Shown: positions 1 to 12,200, numbered from the stretch's first letter. The stretch is 64,000 nt of DNA from Tigriopus japonicus (GCA_010645155.1 CM021322.1:8812477-8876476); one strand, 5' to 3'. The notes: generated from the sequence alone by a model not told the origin. Numbers and translations are program-made.

Positions 1-185
1 TCCGAAAATTCGCGCTAAAATCCGAACGAATCCGAATCCGAAAATTCGCGCTAACATCCGAACGAATCCGAATCCGAAAATTCGCGCTAACATCCGAACG
101 AATCCGAATCCAAAAATTCTTGCGTCAATCCGAACGAATCCGAATCCGATGGGATCCGACTTTTCGGATCCGATGCACAGCTCTA
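1..185. repeat. 36-bp tandem repeat within a hAT-like terminal segment
   Basis: A 36-base unit beginning TCCGAAAATTCGCGCTAA and ending in AACGAATCCGAA runs three times almost perfectly (1-36, 37-72, 73-108) and then decays (109-150). It is followed by GGATCCGAC-TTTTCGGATCC and the terminal block GGATCCGATGCACAGCTCTA ending at 185. Read in reverse the end is TAGAGCTGTGCATCGGATCC, which resembles a hAT terminus. Related ends occur at 32406-32425 and 58747-58767. The left part lies outside the window, so element length is unknown. Confidence 0.65.
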
Positions 186-187
186 AT

Positions 188-740
188 TGGGATGCTTTGA
201 GATGAATTTTGAAATACGTCAAAGGAACGATCGATTTTGGACTCTTATATTCTCGTGATTGTGGGAGTGAACTCGTCAGATACTCGGATTCGGATTGGGC
301 TGGAGACCCGGATGATCGAAGGTCCACTTCAGGCTACATGTTCCTCGTAGCTGGGGGACCAATATCATGGCGGAGCCAAAAGCAACAGTCGGTGGCTTTA
401 TCCACAGCCGAAGCGGAATACATGGCACTTTCGAGCGCTTCTCAAGAAGCCATTTGGTTACGGAAGTTATTAATGAACATGGGACATGATGTGAGTGCAC
501 CAACGAAGATTTTAGAGGATAATTTGCCATCGATTGGACTAGCGAAAAATCCTCAGTTCCATGGACGGGCTAAACATATCGACATTCGATATCATTTTAC
601 CAGAGAGCAAATTGTTTTGGGAACTATTGTGTTGCAATATTGTCAGACCGAAGATATGATCGCCGACATGCCCCCAAGGCCCTCCCGAAACCGAAAATCT
701 CCTACTTGAACCGTCTGTGCAACATTGTCTGTCAGGAGAA
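188..740 (+). pseudogene. Ty1/copia polyprotein fragment: RNase H domain
   Basis: The reading frame from 188 encodes the end of a copia Pol polyprotein, the RNase H that degrades RNA in RNA/DNA hybrids during reverse transcription. Visible motifs are WDAL before the domain, KGTIDFGLLYS, the SDSDWAGD acidic block, STAEAEY, and the HIDIRYHF segment that typically closes copia RNase H. The frame carries an in-frame TGA at 203-205. It shifts near 668-675; the alternative frame downstream carries the usual lysine/proline-rich polyprotein end and stops shortly before the polypurine tract. The 5' side is cut off exactly where the hAT-like repeat ends. Codons that look like starts in the middle are irrelevant, because this is an internal piece of a dead element. 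Confidence 0.85.
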
Positions 741-742
741 TC

Positions 743-1340
743 ATTGAGGGGGAGTGCTGGAATAACTTAAGTGTCAATGCTTCTCTGATATTGATATTAA
801 TGTGAGGTTCTGTTAAGTAGAGCCGAACCGGTTCCGTGATTTGCGCGGGAACTCGTTCTCGTTTTTCTAGAAGCGTCGAGATAAGTAGAAAAAAATACTA
901 TTTATGCACCTGCAAAGGAAGGGAGTAATGGCCAAAATCCGGCGGAGGGAGTTTCATTTTATTTGCGACCCGAGGGCGTCAATTAAAATGAAATGAGTGA
1001 TGTCGGATCTTGACCATTCCTCCCTTCATTTGTGGGTGCATATGGTATTTTGTTGACCAACGTATCCTTTTTGGGATACAACTGGGTTACAATTTTTCAA
1101 CCCTGAAAATCAGTTCAACCACGGACATTCGTACTATCCAACTAGCATGCTTTGCTTACTCAATACTGGTATTAGGAGCAAGCTCCGTTCACCTCAAGTA
1201 CATCAGTTGGTGTGTTGGCTACTCAGTGCCATGGTATAAAAGCTTACCACGACTTCTTCAGTGGATCATTCCCCGTCAATGAGACGGAGGCTACAGACGT
1301 GCAAGTAATTGTGCGTCTGAGATGTAATTGTAAAGGCATG
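743..1340 (+). mobile_element. Putative copia polypurine tract and 3' LTR (right end unresolved)
   Basis: A polypurine run TTGAGGGGGAG at 744-754 is followed at 755 by TGCTGGAATAAC, the usual PPT plus TG-initiated LTR start just after a copia polyprotein. I could not place the CA end, because no second LTR is present for comparison. The interval to about 1340 contains a TATAAAA at 1235-1241 with TCAGT at 1258-1262, which could be an LTR or chance promoter. No coding potential is convincing. Confidence 0.45.
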
Positions 1341-1350
1341 ATTCATTCAT

Positions 1351-1420
1351 AGGGCAATAAAGTGATTGGTAGGGTAATAAAATGATTTGTAGGGTAGTAA
1401 AGTAAGTTGTAGGTGAGTAA
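1351..1420. repeat. 20-bp tandem repeat, 3.5 copies
   Basis: Degenerate 20-base units start AGGGCAATAAAGTGATTGGT, AGGGTAATAAAATGATTTGT and AGGGTAGTAAAGTAAGTTGT, followed by a partial fourth unit AGGTGAGTAA. The following bases to 1843 are AT-rich non-coding sequence. Within them, 1505-1570 read in reverse resembles 1880-1930 (shared CCGGACCTCACA and CACCATTACCG). Confidence 0.7.
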
Positions 1421-1937
1421 TATTTTGGACCTGACCTCTTTGAGCTGGGAGGAAGTCTCATAAAAGGAGATGGCGGTCAATAAAAGAATAAAGTTAATCA
1501 AGCCGATCAGACGTCGTCCAGTTCGGTAATGGTGAAAATGTGTGAGGTCCGGATAAAAGAACAATAACACTTATTAAAAACAGAAACAAAACATCCTTAG
1601 CTATTGCCTTAACAATTTTTTTTTGTCATATTCTCAATTTCCAGATTCCAGATTTTTAATGGATCATTAATTAATGAGTATTTTCAATCTCACATTCATT
1701 TCTTGGAATAAATCTTGAATGTCTGAACTACTTTAAATGGTTAGTTTTGGTTTCCAAATTTGTTCACTCAAGTGCTAATCATGGCATAACACAATTCGTT
1801 TTTATCAAACCAAATCTGGCCTTTTCCCTGAGGTTTTTTTGGCATGGCTGGTCCGAAAAGTTCCGGCAACACTTATTCGCTCCTTCGTCCGGACCTCACA
1901 TCGTCACCATTACCGTCTAGTTCAGGTTCAAGGTCTT

Positions 1938-2277
1938 TGAAAGGTGAAACCGAATTGAATAAGATCAAGACAAAACCCTCTAGGCGCTTCAAGGTCAAGG
2001 ATCTGGGACGATTGAGTCATTTCCTTGGGATAACCGTAAAACAAGATACTGTACGAGGTGTTGTTTGGATGGGACAGCCTCAATATGCCCAGGAATTAAT
2101 CAACAATGTTTGATTGAACGAGTGTAAACCGGTGGATTCGCCATTGGAAACCAACCTCAAGCTCGTCAAAGCCAGAGAGGGAGAAGATATCGTGAGACCC
2201 ACGGAATACCGATCTATTGTTGGTGGGCTCTTATATCTGGCTTTGAGAACGACGCCGGATTTGGCTTACGCGGACGG
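1938..2277 (+). pseudogene. Ty1/copia reverse transcriptase C-terminal fragment
   Basis: The translated strand shows the RT tail of a copia Pol: RRFKVKDLGRLSHFLGI, then a GQPQYAQELI-like helix, NECKPVDSPLETNLKLV and YRSIVGGLLYLALRTTPDLAYA. An in-frame TGA (2111-2113) interrupts the frame where copia normally has an FG dipeptide. Homology begins abruptly near 1938 and ends abruptly after the PDLAYA motif, about 16 residues short of where the RNase H fragment at 188 would resume. It is the same orientation as that fragment but lies downstream of it, so the two pieces are in permuted order and are either two copies or a rearranged one. Confidence 0.8.
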
Positions 2278-2353
2278 TAATTCGGGTTCATTTGTCGAAT
2301 ATCTGTCGAAATTCAACATGAAGGTGATTTGCTCCTTAATGTATTCTGAATGA

Positions 2354-3500
2354 ACAATGCTTCAGAAGGAATCTTAAGAAACCCTAATTCAAAGATGATG
2401 ATTGATGATGATTTTTTTAAATTCAAGAATAATTGTTATTTGGTGCGTCCAGTTACTTTAGTTGCAGATAAAGAGGATAATGGCTTAAGCCTATGGAAAA
2501 ATCTTAGAAAATATAAATACGGTTGAACAAGTACATGAATTCATCAGATTCTGGATAATCTATTGCTTGTTTTCACCAAAACTTGGGCGCGAAAATATTT
2601 TAAATTAAAAATAATACACAAATAATTTTTGACATAGAAGATGACAAAGAATTTGTTCAATCCAGTTCTTACATCCTATTTGGCTTGCTAAATTGTTGAT
2701 ATTAGCCATCTAATAAATTTCAAGCATTCCACAGGACATATGTTGGCATAAAAGGATATATCTATAGAGAAGAGTCTGCATACTGTGGCTGGAAGCTTCC
2801 TTTTTAAAAAAGGGGTAACAGTTTAACCAAAAGGCCAATTTTCATCAAACTCAATCTATGTGTAGCTTAACAAATTGTCTGAAGTTAATATTTTTGTTTT
2901 AAATGTATACATTTATTAGATTGAGACCCATTCTCAATTTTGTACTAAATGCTGAATCTTTTTAGCTAATCATTTAGATAAAATTCTGGGAAAAAGCATC
3001 ATTGAAAAAATAAATGGAAGGAAAATAGGGAAATCTATTGCGGCAAGTTGTTTCTGGGACTTCTCTAATCATGAACAGAGTTTCGGAACAAATCTTTAGT
3101 GAAAGGTTATTAAAAGTTTTATGGAAATTTGCGAGCACAATAGGGTATGTTCGCGAATTTTCAAATAATTTGCCCAATCAGAGTGTAAATTTTAGAAATT
3201 ATACAGGGTGCAACACTCTGGCAAGGAAAAGTTGGAAATTTCTGTCAATCAGACTTTTGAATCAAGATGTTTTTGCTCCAAATAGCTTGCAATATAAAAT
3301 TCTATTTGTTTTACTTCCCAGCAATGGTACAGATTTTCCACTAACTAGTTCCTCCTGAATTTTTGCCATCTTATTTGTCTATAGTCACCACAACCAGAAA
3401 ATTCTAAAATTAGAAGGATAGCGGGAAAGCAAAGTCATAAAAATACGAATTGGAAAGACGGTATTTTGGAAACCTTATATATGTCGAGGAAGAGAAGCGC
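2354..3500. other. Intergenic, no supported feature
   Basis: AT-rich sequence with only short chance frames. A frame at 3038-3358 of about 106 codons lacks an ATG and any recognisable motif. I see no splice-flanked exon, repeat or RNA gene here. Confidence 0.5.
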
Positions 3501-3503
3501 GAC

Positions 3504-3590
3504 AAAATAAAAATGCCTTAGCCTCTTGGTTTGGAAATCAGGTAAACAGAATGTTGAAAAACAAAAATGTTATGATTTATCATAAATGAA
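3504..3590 (+). repeat. Short dispersed repeat, copy 1
   Basis: The stretch CCTTAGCCTCTTGGTTTGGA with its AAAATAAAAATG leader recurs at 4549-4640 with about 90 percent identity over the first 45 bases, then fades into A-rich sequence in both copies. The two copies bracket the SINE-like element at 3613-3942. The parent element is not identified. Confidence 0.6.
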
Positions 3591-3612
3591 AACAGCATAA
3601 AGGGAGATTCAG

Positions 3613-3942
3613 GGAGGAGACGTGGTGTTGTGGTAAGCGCAGTTTTCTGTAGTGATCTGTAGTCCCAGGTTCAATTCTCCTCCCCGACCTCTCTCCGGGA
3701 AACTTTTAGATGCTATTCCACACCCACAGACGGAGAACCAATCTGATACTAAGGAAGCCAGAGTGGCCACGCGTACTAGCGTGGTAACTAAAAAACTGCC
3801 GAGTGTAAGTGCTTCCCCAGACGGTGTAGGTTCGAATCCTGTTGGGGATCGGATTGAAGCTGTCGGAAGAAATCCTTGATTACAGGGAATCGCATTCCTT
3901 GTAGCGGTAGTAGAAAATCTGCAACCAATAAAAAAAAAGATA
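3613..3942 (+). repeat. tRNA-derived SINE-like element with A-rich tail
   Basis: The head has an A-box-like GTGGTGTTGTGGTAAGCGC (3622-3640) and a B-box-like AGGTTCAATTC (3667-3677). A second tRNA-like segment carries a perfect B box GGTTCGAATCC (3830-3840), so the element looks dimeric or composite. Body sequence ends in an A-rich tail (ACCAATAAAAAAAAGA, about 3925-3941). The last body segment, CAGGGAATCGCATTCCTTG onward, recurs at 33691-33729. Neither tRNA-like part folds with complete acceptor and T stems, so these are not functional tRNA genes. SINEs are non-autonomous Pol III-transcribed retroposons; the exact ends and family are inferred. Confidence 0.55.
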
Positions 3943-4548
3943 CCGGACAAGACATTGCTTATCAGAAAAACAGGATGATGTGATGGCTGGCTTTGCTGGC
4001 TTGGTGAAGATCAAACCTCTGACCCTAGCACCCAAAATAAATAAATTAATAAATTAATAAAGAGAGTACCCTGAATTTCGACACTTCCTCTACCTTTAGA
4101 TGGATTCAGAGCAAATGTCAAAAAAATATACATAAATATCCATTGCAAACTCGGGAGGCCTCTAAATGTTTCATAGTTGAGGCAAGGAACTTAAAGTCAA
4201 CTCATTATATGGGGAAAAGTCACTACCACCCTGCAAACAAATTGAAATTGTTTATTTGACCCAAATTATTTTTGTTTTTCACATTTGAAGGCTCCCAAAG
4301 GTTGCCTTAGCTCCAATAAGAATTTCGGCCATGATTTGGTACCGTCAGCGCCTCTGGGGGTTGTATCAATAACCCTAATCATAGGATTACGCTTCTTTCG
4401 GTCCGTGAAACCCACTCATAGGATGAATTTAGAAGCCAATAATATCAAAAGCGCGTTTTTTGCAATTAGTTGACTGGATGACATGAATTTTACAAGGAAC
4501 AAGTTGATGAATATTCTCTTCTTTGGAACCCCCAATCCCAAAAAGGGA
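3943..4548. other. Intergenic with simple A/T repeat
   Basis: Contains a short AAATAAATTAATAAATTAAT-type low-complexity run at 4034-4061. Otherwise non-coding sequence without a feature I can name. Confidence 0.5.
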
Positions 4549-4640
4549 TAAATAAAATAAAAATGCTTTAGCCTCTTGGTTTGGAAATCTGATAAAGGAA
4601 TTATAGAAAAATAAGAGTGCAAGAATATTGTTGATTTAAA
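4549..4640 (+). repeat. Short dispersed repeat, copy 2
   Basis: Second copy of the repeat at 3504, sharing TTAGCCTCTTGGTTTGGAAA and the A-rich leader, then diverging while keeping a similar A-rich and GATTTA-containing tail. Same orientation as copy 1. Confidence 0.6.
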
Positions 4641-6266
4641 TCTATTTGTAACACTGCTTTTTGGATTGAAGACACCAATTCTCTGGAATTTTCGATTTTC
4701 ATTGTCCGGTTTTAAATGGCCCACTCTGTAGGTGCTAAAAGAGCGCGTGTCTTTCAGGCAAAAAATACAAAGAAAACTAAAGCACAAAACTGAGTGATAC
4801 CACGTGTTAGTTTCAAGCCCAAACAAAACATTTGCTTTACCTTGGCTTTTCTGCTCCGTGAACCAGTCGAAAAATGATTGACGGAAAATATTAGGCATTA
4901 CTAGGCAACAGGTCAAACACCAAAGGGTTGAATCATCAGGTCTGAACGGGATCTGAATTGAACTCCATCAGGATTGGTCTTGAAAGGATCGTGAAATCAT
5001 TGAAAATTTCTCTTTGGATGAACAAGGATCTCCACGCGGACAGCATGCTTCCAGTGACTTTTGTTGATGTTAGTCTGAAACGCACTCCAACCGAATCGAT
5101 CTTGGACGGATTTAGCCAGCGCGTCTCCCTGCAAAATCAGAGCCTGCGAAGAGTTCTCGAACGAGTCCTCGTGGATTCAATGACTGAAGATTTTCAAGAG
5201 CCTCCAAAACTTGCACCATTTGAAGCGCGGATTGCAAGTTGACAAGGCTTGGTGTGCACGATTGGTGTTGGAATGAGATTTGTTTGGAAGATCGCCTTAT
5301 GTGGCCAATCGACATGGCTCAGTGCCCTTTCTACAGAGCAATGAATTACATCTAAAAGAGATCAAGAGAAATCTGGCCCTTCTCTCGTCGAATGAAGTGA
5401 CTTGAGATTTGCTCTTGTTCTTCTTTGGCGAGTGGTGACTTAGAGAGGCCACCAAATTGTGCCAAGATAATCGGGTGGAGTGACAGGGTCGGTTAACATG
5501 CAAGACAATTAAGAGCCCATCAGTCTTGTCATTCATTTTTCGTTCGTGTTCGAGGAATGCTAACAGCAGATATGTATCATAGCCCCAATGGCATGTGCAA
5601 GTTCATCAGAAACCTCCACGCCGAGGACTGAACAACCTCCTAGCTCTGTAGAGACATAGCTTGAGGACGACGGACTGTTTTCTCGCGGTACGGTCGTGGG
5701 AGAGTTTCATGAAAGCGCCATTGTCATCCCTCTCGAGAACGGCTCCGCATTCACTTGGGACTCGTTGACGTTCGTTCATTCGTTCGTTCATTGGAATAAG
5801 AGTGAGTAAGTGAGTGAAAGAACGAGAGAGAGGCAACTCTCCAGTTTTGTGTTCCGAGTCAGTGTACATGCAACGTACAAGCTGGTTAAGCTCCTTAATG
5901 ATTGGTATCAGACTTTAGCTCTTGTTCCGGTTTGATGGCCATTTATCGAACCAACGCCAAGTTGTTGGCAGCTCCGTTTCGTCGACCGTTGTTGTTCGCT
6001 TAGTATTTGGTCAATCGTTTTGAATTTTTCGAGTGACTCCAAAGAGAATTCCGATCCAATTGGAGGATCTCGTTTCCTGTGGCCTGAAGCGAAGAAACAT
6101 CTCAAACTTGTTCAATTCACCGAGGCAATTTCCTGTTGTCCATAAGAAAAAAGTTCAGAAGTGTGGCAACGAAGTCCGCCCCTGCGTGTGCCTTTTCCCA
6201 CCGACAATCGTTGGCTTTGGATTGTTCGAGACCTGTGAATTTGTCTTTAGTGGTGCCAATAAGAGC
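4641..6266 (+). other. 5' flank and likely 5'UTR of the first Rnd-like GTPase gene
   Basis: No gene is supported upstream of 6267. A tetranucleotide run of GTTC/ATTC type lies at 5770-5791 and a GTGA run at 5801-5820. The frame used by exon 1 is already open from about 6033 but has no ATG before 6267. Open frames of 70-166 codons on both strands (for example 4416-4916 minus and 4958-5242 plus) lack motifs and I do not call them. Confidence 0.45.
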
Positions 6267-9200
6267 ATGGGAATTGTGAATCTGCCAGACAACTCCATGA
6301 TTGACAGAGCAGTGAACGGCAATAAGGATTGGCAGGGCGAACACCATCCCAAACTATCTTGTAAGTCCATCGCCAACAGTGGAATGGAGCATTCAAGGCC
6401 AGCTCCTGCAAATTCTTGCACCTTGGCCGTGCTAGGCGATCCCAAGGTTGGGAAAACTTCTCTCATCAATCGGGTGATTTCCGGGAAATATTTGGATCAG
6501 GTAAGAAATGATTCTTTTTTCTTTTAAGTCGTTATGCGTTTGATAGGATTTTTATGATTGGTAGCAAGTAAATTGTGATTAGACGTAAATGTAGCTCGGA
6601 CAATTTGGCTTTAAAATTGAAATGTTTCAAGTGCTGTCAATCAAACGGTTTTAATTGGGACAAACAATCACTCAAATTGAAATCAAATTTGACTTGAAAT
6701 GACTTAAAAATGTCAGGGATTAGAAAAATGCACTTGAAAAAGAAAACATGCATCGAGTTCCGTTTCATGACTTGTTTGAACCCCAATAGATGAACTGTTT
6801 GTTGTTCCAAAGGTTCCTACATCAGTTGTTATACCAAGCCTTTGTCTTGATTGGAACTAAACTTTTGTTCAGGTTCAAATGCATCAAAAGACACCACTAC
6901 CTTAATGCCAATGTGGTCTGCGTAAAACTTGACTTTTATCGTATCGTTGGTGTCCAATGATATAGTTCAACAAATATCTCGGCCGAACGAGCAATGACAT
7001 TTGGAAACCCAGAAAAAGGGCCCCTTGAAAAACGAATTCTACAAATGTCGCAAATCATCGTGTTGATGTTACTGCCAAACTCTGATGTGCTTGCCAGACC
7101 ACAGACTCTCTTGCATTTATGGCATGTTACCTAATCCATCCTGATCTGGTTCAAAGAGGTACTGGAATATCGAACCTAAGCCACTCACCCGAGGCATATG
7201 GCATGCACGGAGAACACTGGGCCAAAATCAGCTTCAAAGAATCGGATGTTTCATTTTTCCTGGTAGTTCTATCCTGGAGGTACAACAACACGATGAATTT
7301 TTGTCAGTGACACAAGCGAGTCTCCCGAGTATTTTGGCTTTTACAAAGTCCCCAGAAGTCCATCAATATGTGCAGCTGCTCGACATGACTCAACTCATGT
7401 CATGTGTCCATCCAATATATGTGCCATGATGATACTAAAGAATGAACGTTCACTACGGTACTCTACTCGTACGAGACTAAATTCTAGGGAGGGCGTTTCA
7501 TTTGCACAGCTTTTGAAATATTTATCTCTGAATACAATTCCGTTGTCCTTCACATTCGATGTGGAGTTGATTTTTTTTCTGGATGTTCAACTAATTCTCC
7601 CCCTGATGAAACCCGTTGAAATTGGCGTTCTTTCACAGAGTTCCAAGTGAACTATGGCTGAATTTCTCGATAGAACACGAGCCATTCTCAACCTGAAGTT
7701 CTGCCTTCCTGATTTTGAATTGAAAATTATTCAGATTTCGAAATGACTTTGGCCGATAGGGGATGCGCCTGAAAAAGAAACTCGACTTGTCCCTGTCGTG
7801 TCCGAGCATTTAGCAGACTCGAAAGATGGATGCAGCACACTGTTTGAAAATTTGTGGTCCACCATATTGGCTTGTGATAGTTATCGAGTATTCAATACCA
7901 CCGAAGACGAATCAGGAGAAACAGAAACGTTCATGCAAGATTGGATGAAGATCGATTGGCCGGGCTTCGTGTTCTGCTCTCGTTATATGCAAAGCGAAGT
8001 ATTCGAAACTGCATTTTTTGAAAGTGATCCTTGTGTGCTTGCTTCTTTCCCCAACTGCCAATTGGCTCGATTTCTCTTAGCTCAAATCTCGTTTCTACGC
8101 AAGTCTGCACGATCTTCAGCTTCGACAGGATTAAGAATAAAAGTCTTATTCCAATCTGTAGTCTTGGAGGTGGTCATCATTGCCACCATTCTCTGGACGA
8201 ACGTTCACACACACTGTACGTATATGCATGCCGTATGTGTATATAAATGAACATTTCATCGCCCCGATCTTGAACCGACTCCAATGCACAAGAGCTCTTC
8301 TGAAGTGTTTGCTTTGCCGTTGGAGAATCTCTCATCGAGATTCTATTCCTGCTCTCACCACTCAAAATCGCATGTGAGAAATGAAACGACATTTACAACG
8401 GACAATGTACAGACTTTGTTCGGAGCAGTGGGACGAGAGGTGTTCCAAGGGATCGGAGCTATTAGACTAGGTTCAATAAATCTAATTTTCTCAAGCAACT
8501 TAGTTCAGACATGAGACCTGGTCCGTCGCCTTGGTTCATTCATTTGCCACTTCTTCCCAAACCTCCAAGCAAGTTGGTGTTTGGGGGCCATCAACCACAA
8601 CAGCAACGCTGAAGATTGGCTTACAGGGTGACCCATGCAAACATTTGCCCTCAGTAAAGGTTAATTGAAGTTGCAGAACATGTCGAAATGAGAGAATGAT
8701 TTGTTGAGTCATGGAGCAAAATCCGTTTACGGGAGAAAAAGGTTGGAACTAAAAGTCATTCTCCATAATACAGGTGCAAATCTAACACGTGTGAATCCTT
8801 TAATGGATTGTATGATTTTAGCAACTGTTTTGTTTGCTCATCGAGTCACGGATTTTCGAAGGTTGAATTCAAAAAACGGGAAAAGACATGGCTAGACAAA
8901 AGACCGGATCTTGTTGCGACACTCTGTAGTTTTCAATGAACTGGGTTCTTGACTGCTTCTTTGAGCGAGAAGGTGAATTAGTGGCCACAAAGAAGGTGCA
9001 TAATTGGACTTTAATTGCTATCTCCTCATTTGAGAGAATTCCAACACAAGTGTTTGAATTGAAACTTTTCGGCAAGAGAGTTCATGTAGACAAAATGTAC
9101 CTTCTTCAAGCTAAATGTGTGTGCCTCATTATCGAAAATGAAACGAGAAAAATACAAATCATTAAGCTTCACTCATAAGCCCAGGCTGTTATTAAACAGT

Positions 9201-12200
9201 ATCGATAGCCATCCCAGCTCCATGAGAATTAATTGACTTTTCGTATCAATGAAAAGCCTGGCGGAAAAAATCGCTCCTCACGGAATTTGCCACATAAATT
9301 CAATGATTCAAAAACCGGCTCCAAGTGTCATCTCAAAGATAAATGTTAATTTAATTTGATAACAAGATTTCACTTTGAAATTTTGAAACCTCCAAAGACC
9401 TTCTCGTTCCCCTCTAAACTCGTATCTGGCACTAGATAGAACACCCACAACAAGTTTCGCAATCCTCGTCCCACATTCGAGTTTTCAAAAGCGTTTTGAA
9501 AATATCAAGCTCGAGTTTGCAACACAATCCTCCGTACACGCTCTTCGCCTATTAATTTAAAACGATGTTATGCTAATGAAGTTTTGACCAAAAAAGCAAA
9601 CACAAAGGACATATTTTGTCCAGATATTGGTTACATTCACGTGAATAAAAACCAAAACCTTTTGGCTGTGGTTTTGGCTTGCTTCAAGGAACAATACTCC
9701 CTCCCTTCCTTTTCGATTTTATGTTACCTTGGTTCTTGATAAATACGCAGACATGGAGGGTTCTCAGCCCTGTTTTTTTGTTTTGGTTTGGACATGCAAA
9801 TCTCGATTCTCCAAGGCCTGGTGATGATCAAGTTTATTGCATTTTTCGGCCATTATTTCCAAATGTGTCTGCCATTGGGAAGAACTGGGAGGAGCATCCC
9901 TGTGTCCGTCTTGATTCATTTTTACATATGAATATGAAAATGGCATGTTTAATCAAGCGGATTTATGGCATCACATTTTTACATGGAGTGAATATGCGAA
10001 CATCGCTAACCGTCTCTTTCTTGGGGTCCCATAACTTATGAAGCCAGAAAATTGCCGATACTACCAGGACTGTGGTAAAAGCCTTCGTAACATATTCTTG
10101 TACCTGTACGTTCCGGTGTGTTTCAATACACTACGGAGTATTTACCAGTACAACATAGTAGGAGGAGATGGCGAACGCCAATTTTGGCACTTGGAGTGTA
10201 CCTCCTTCAAGACGGGATTCCTTCTTACGCCAGACTTCCTGGTTGCCTCATTATGATTGGAGGAAGTATTTGATTATTTGACGCGAGTATGCAATAATAT
10301 TGACAAGGCCTTCCTTCACATTCAAAGAAGCCCTCCGAGTCGTTCTTTTGTCTTTGGACAACTCGTTGCGATGGCTTCGAATAGCACTTCCAATTTGAGG
10401 TAGCACTTTTGAGAACATGCAAGATTCTTCGGGGAAATGACAAGATGAGAGAGAAGAGAGTATTTTTGCCCTCATCTCTAGCCTCGAGATATCAAGTGCT
10501 TGACACATTTCCATCGCTCTACTCACTCATCTGGCCCCATTTTCCTCCTTACTCCCAACTTGGCTTCTTGTAATTTCTAGCCGTCCCCTCAAGTTTCAAA
10601 GAGGTGGACGGCGAGCAAGATTTGTCTTAAATGGGAACGTGAAATTTGTGGACATTTAGGGGGGTGATTGATGCCACTCGGTCAGTGCTGTTCCGACTTT
10701 CATGCCATATTCAAAGTCCCCCTGAGGACATTCCTGAAATGCTAAATACTTTTGCGCATGCCCTAATTATTCTAGCATTGCCTTTCCTGGTGGCAAATCG
10801 TTCCACACATGGTGACTACTTTTACAGTCGGTGGAAAGAAACCTTGACCAATTACGAGCAGTAAATACCCTTGTCAAGGACCTCCACCCCCGACGATTTG
10901 CTTTGTTTTTGTTCCCTCCTGAAAAAGCCTCAAGGCACGAATTTATGAATAAACAAATGCTTTTGTTTCGTTGTTACACATTTCTCTCTCGCACATTCAC
11001 GCAGTCCCACGCTTAATAGAAAATTGGAAACGGGAAAGATGAGAGGGGAAAGTGCTGTTAATGAAGCTCAAGTCAAATGTTTCGAAACGATATGTCTCGT
11101 GAAGTTTACCCTAATCTGAAATGATGTTGTCCAATGCAAAAGAGTGGGATGTTTTTTTTCCCCTTATCGTCCTTGCATTTGCGTTTTTCTTATGAAAATG
11201 TGTGTTTGGTGTTTCTTTGTGGGAGGAGGAAGGTGTTCTTCAATGGAAACGCCACACACCACGGTTCATTTGTCAGAAGATTGTGAATCATCAATACGCG
11301 TAAATGCACAAGTATGTGCTACAAGTACCACACATACCAAATCTGAGTTGAACCCTCACACATACACCGCATTATCCATTGTCCTTGAGAGACATCGTTA
11401 TGGTTATTTAATAAAAGAATCTGTCTCTAGTTGTCAATTTGACAGAGGGAAATAGACGCCAAAATGATGATCCTATTGCGGCGACGGTGATGATGATGAG
11501 GCCAAAGATTATGCCATAAGTGAGGCGGGAGCAGGACTTACAAAATCTCAACTCTGCAATCATTCGGCTTGATCGAAGAGGAAAATGATTTCTGCAATAT
11601 CCTCCTTGTCTGTTGAAGATTCGGGGCTTCTGTTCCTGAATCTTCGAGGAACTGGAAAACAATTTGGAGTTTCACTCAATCGGGGCAAATGGCAAGACGT
11701 TGAAATTGCTCCCAAGATTTCAGCTCCAAGGCATGAACTTGAACCACTTGAAATAATGGAGACGCAAGCACCTTCATACGCCACTCAATTTCCTGTGTTA
11801 ATAAGGAAGCGAAACGATGGAATCAAATCATTTATTAATAAATCAAATGTCTGTCAGCCTTTGACAGGAATATTGAGGTTCCGATCGACTCCACCGAATG
11901 TTGGCAAGTCCATCATTGAGCACTTGGAAAATACATCATGACTATGTTATTTTTTAGCAATATCAGAATTACTATTATGTTTGCCTTCAAAGATGCTGGT
12001 TTCGATCGTAATGGCTGCTATCGGTGTTTCACTGATACGTTCAGAACAAACTGAAAACCCAGAAGGCTTCGAGATCACGGAAGTAGGGGGATTTTACTCC
12101 AAGTACATCGTCTTAAGAACATGGAACGAAACGAGCCACTCAGTCTGGAGGCCTCAAAACACTCATTGTGAAGTGTCAGTTGTTAGAGCCACCTTCTGGA

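Noticed and set aside
1..185. CRISPR-like array
   Set aside because: Units are contiguous 36-bp tandem copies without unique spacers, in a eukaryotic genome.
1235..1262. TATAAAA followed by TCAGT resembling a core promoter
   Set aside because: Spacing is about 25 bp, shorter than usual, and no transcript unit follows; possibly an LTR promoter but not callable.
3620..3850. Functional tRNA gene
   Set aside because: Box A/B-like motifs are present, but no complete acceptor or T stem folds; better explained as a SINE head.
4416..4916. 166-codon minus-strand frame
   Set aside because: Overlaps a dispersed repeat at 4549-4640, has low-complexity hydrophobic and aromatic composition, and has no motif.
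7798..8250. 150-codon frame inside intron 1 of gene 1
   Set aside because: No ATG at the start, no splice context, no counterpart in the paralogue intron.
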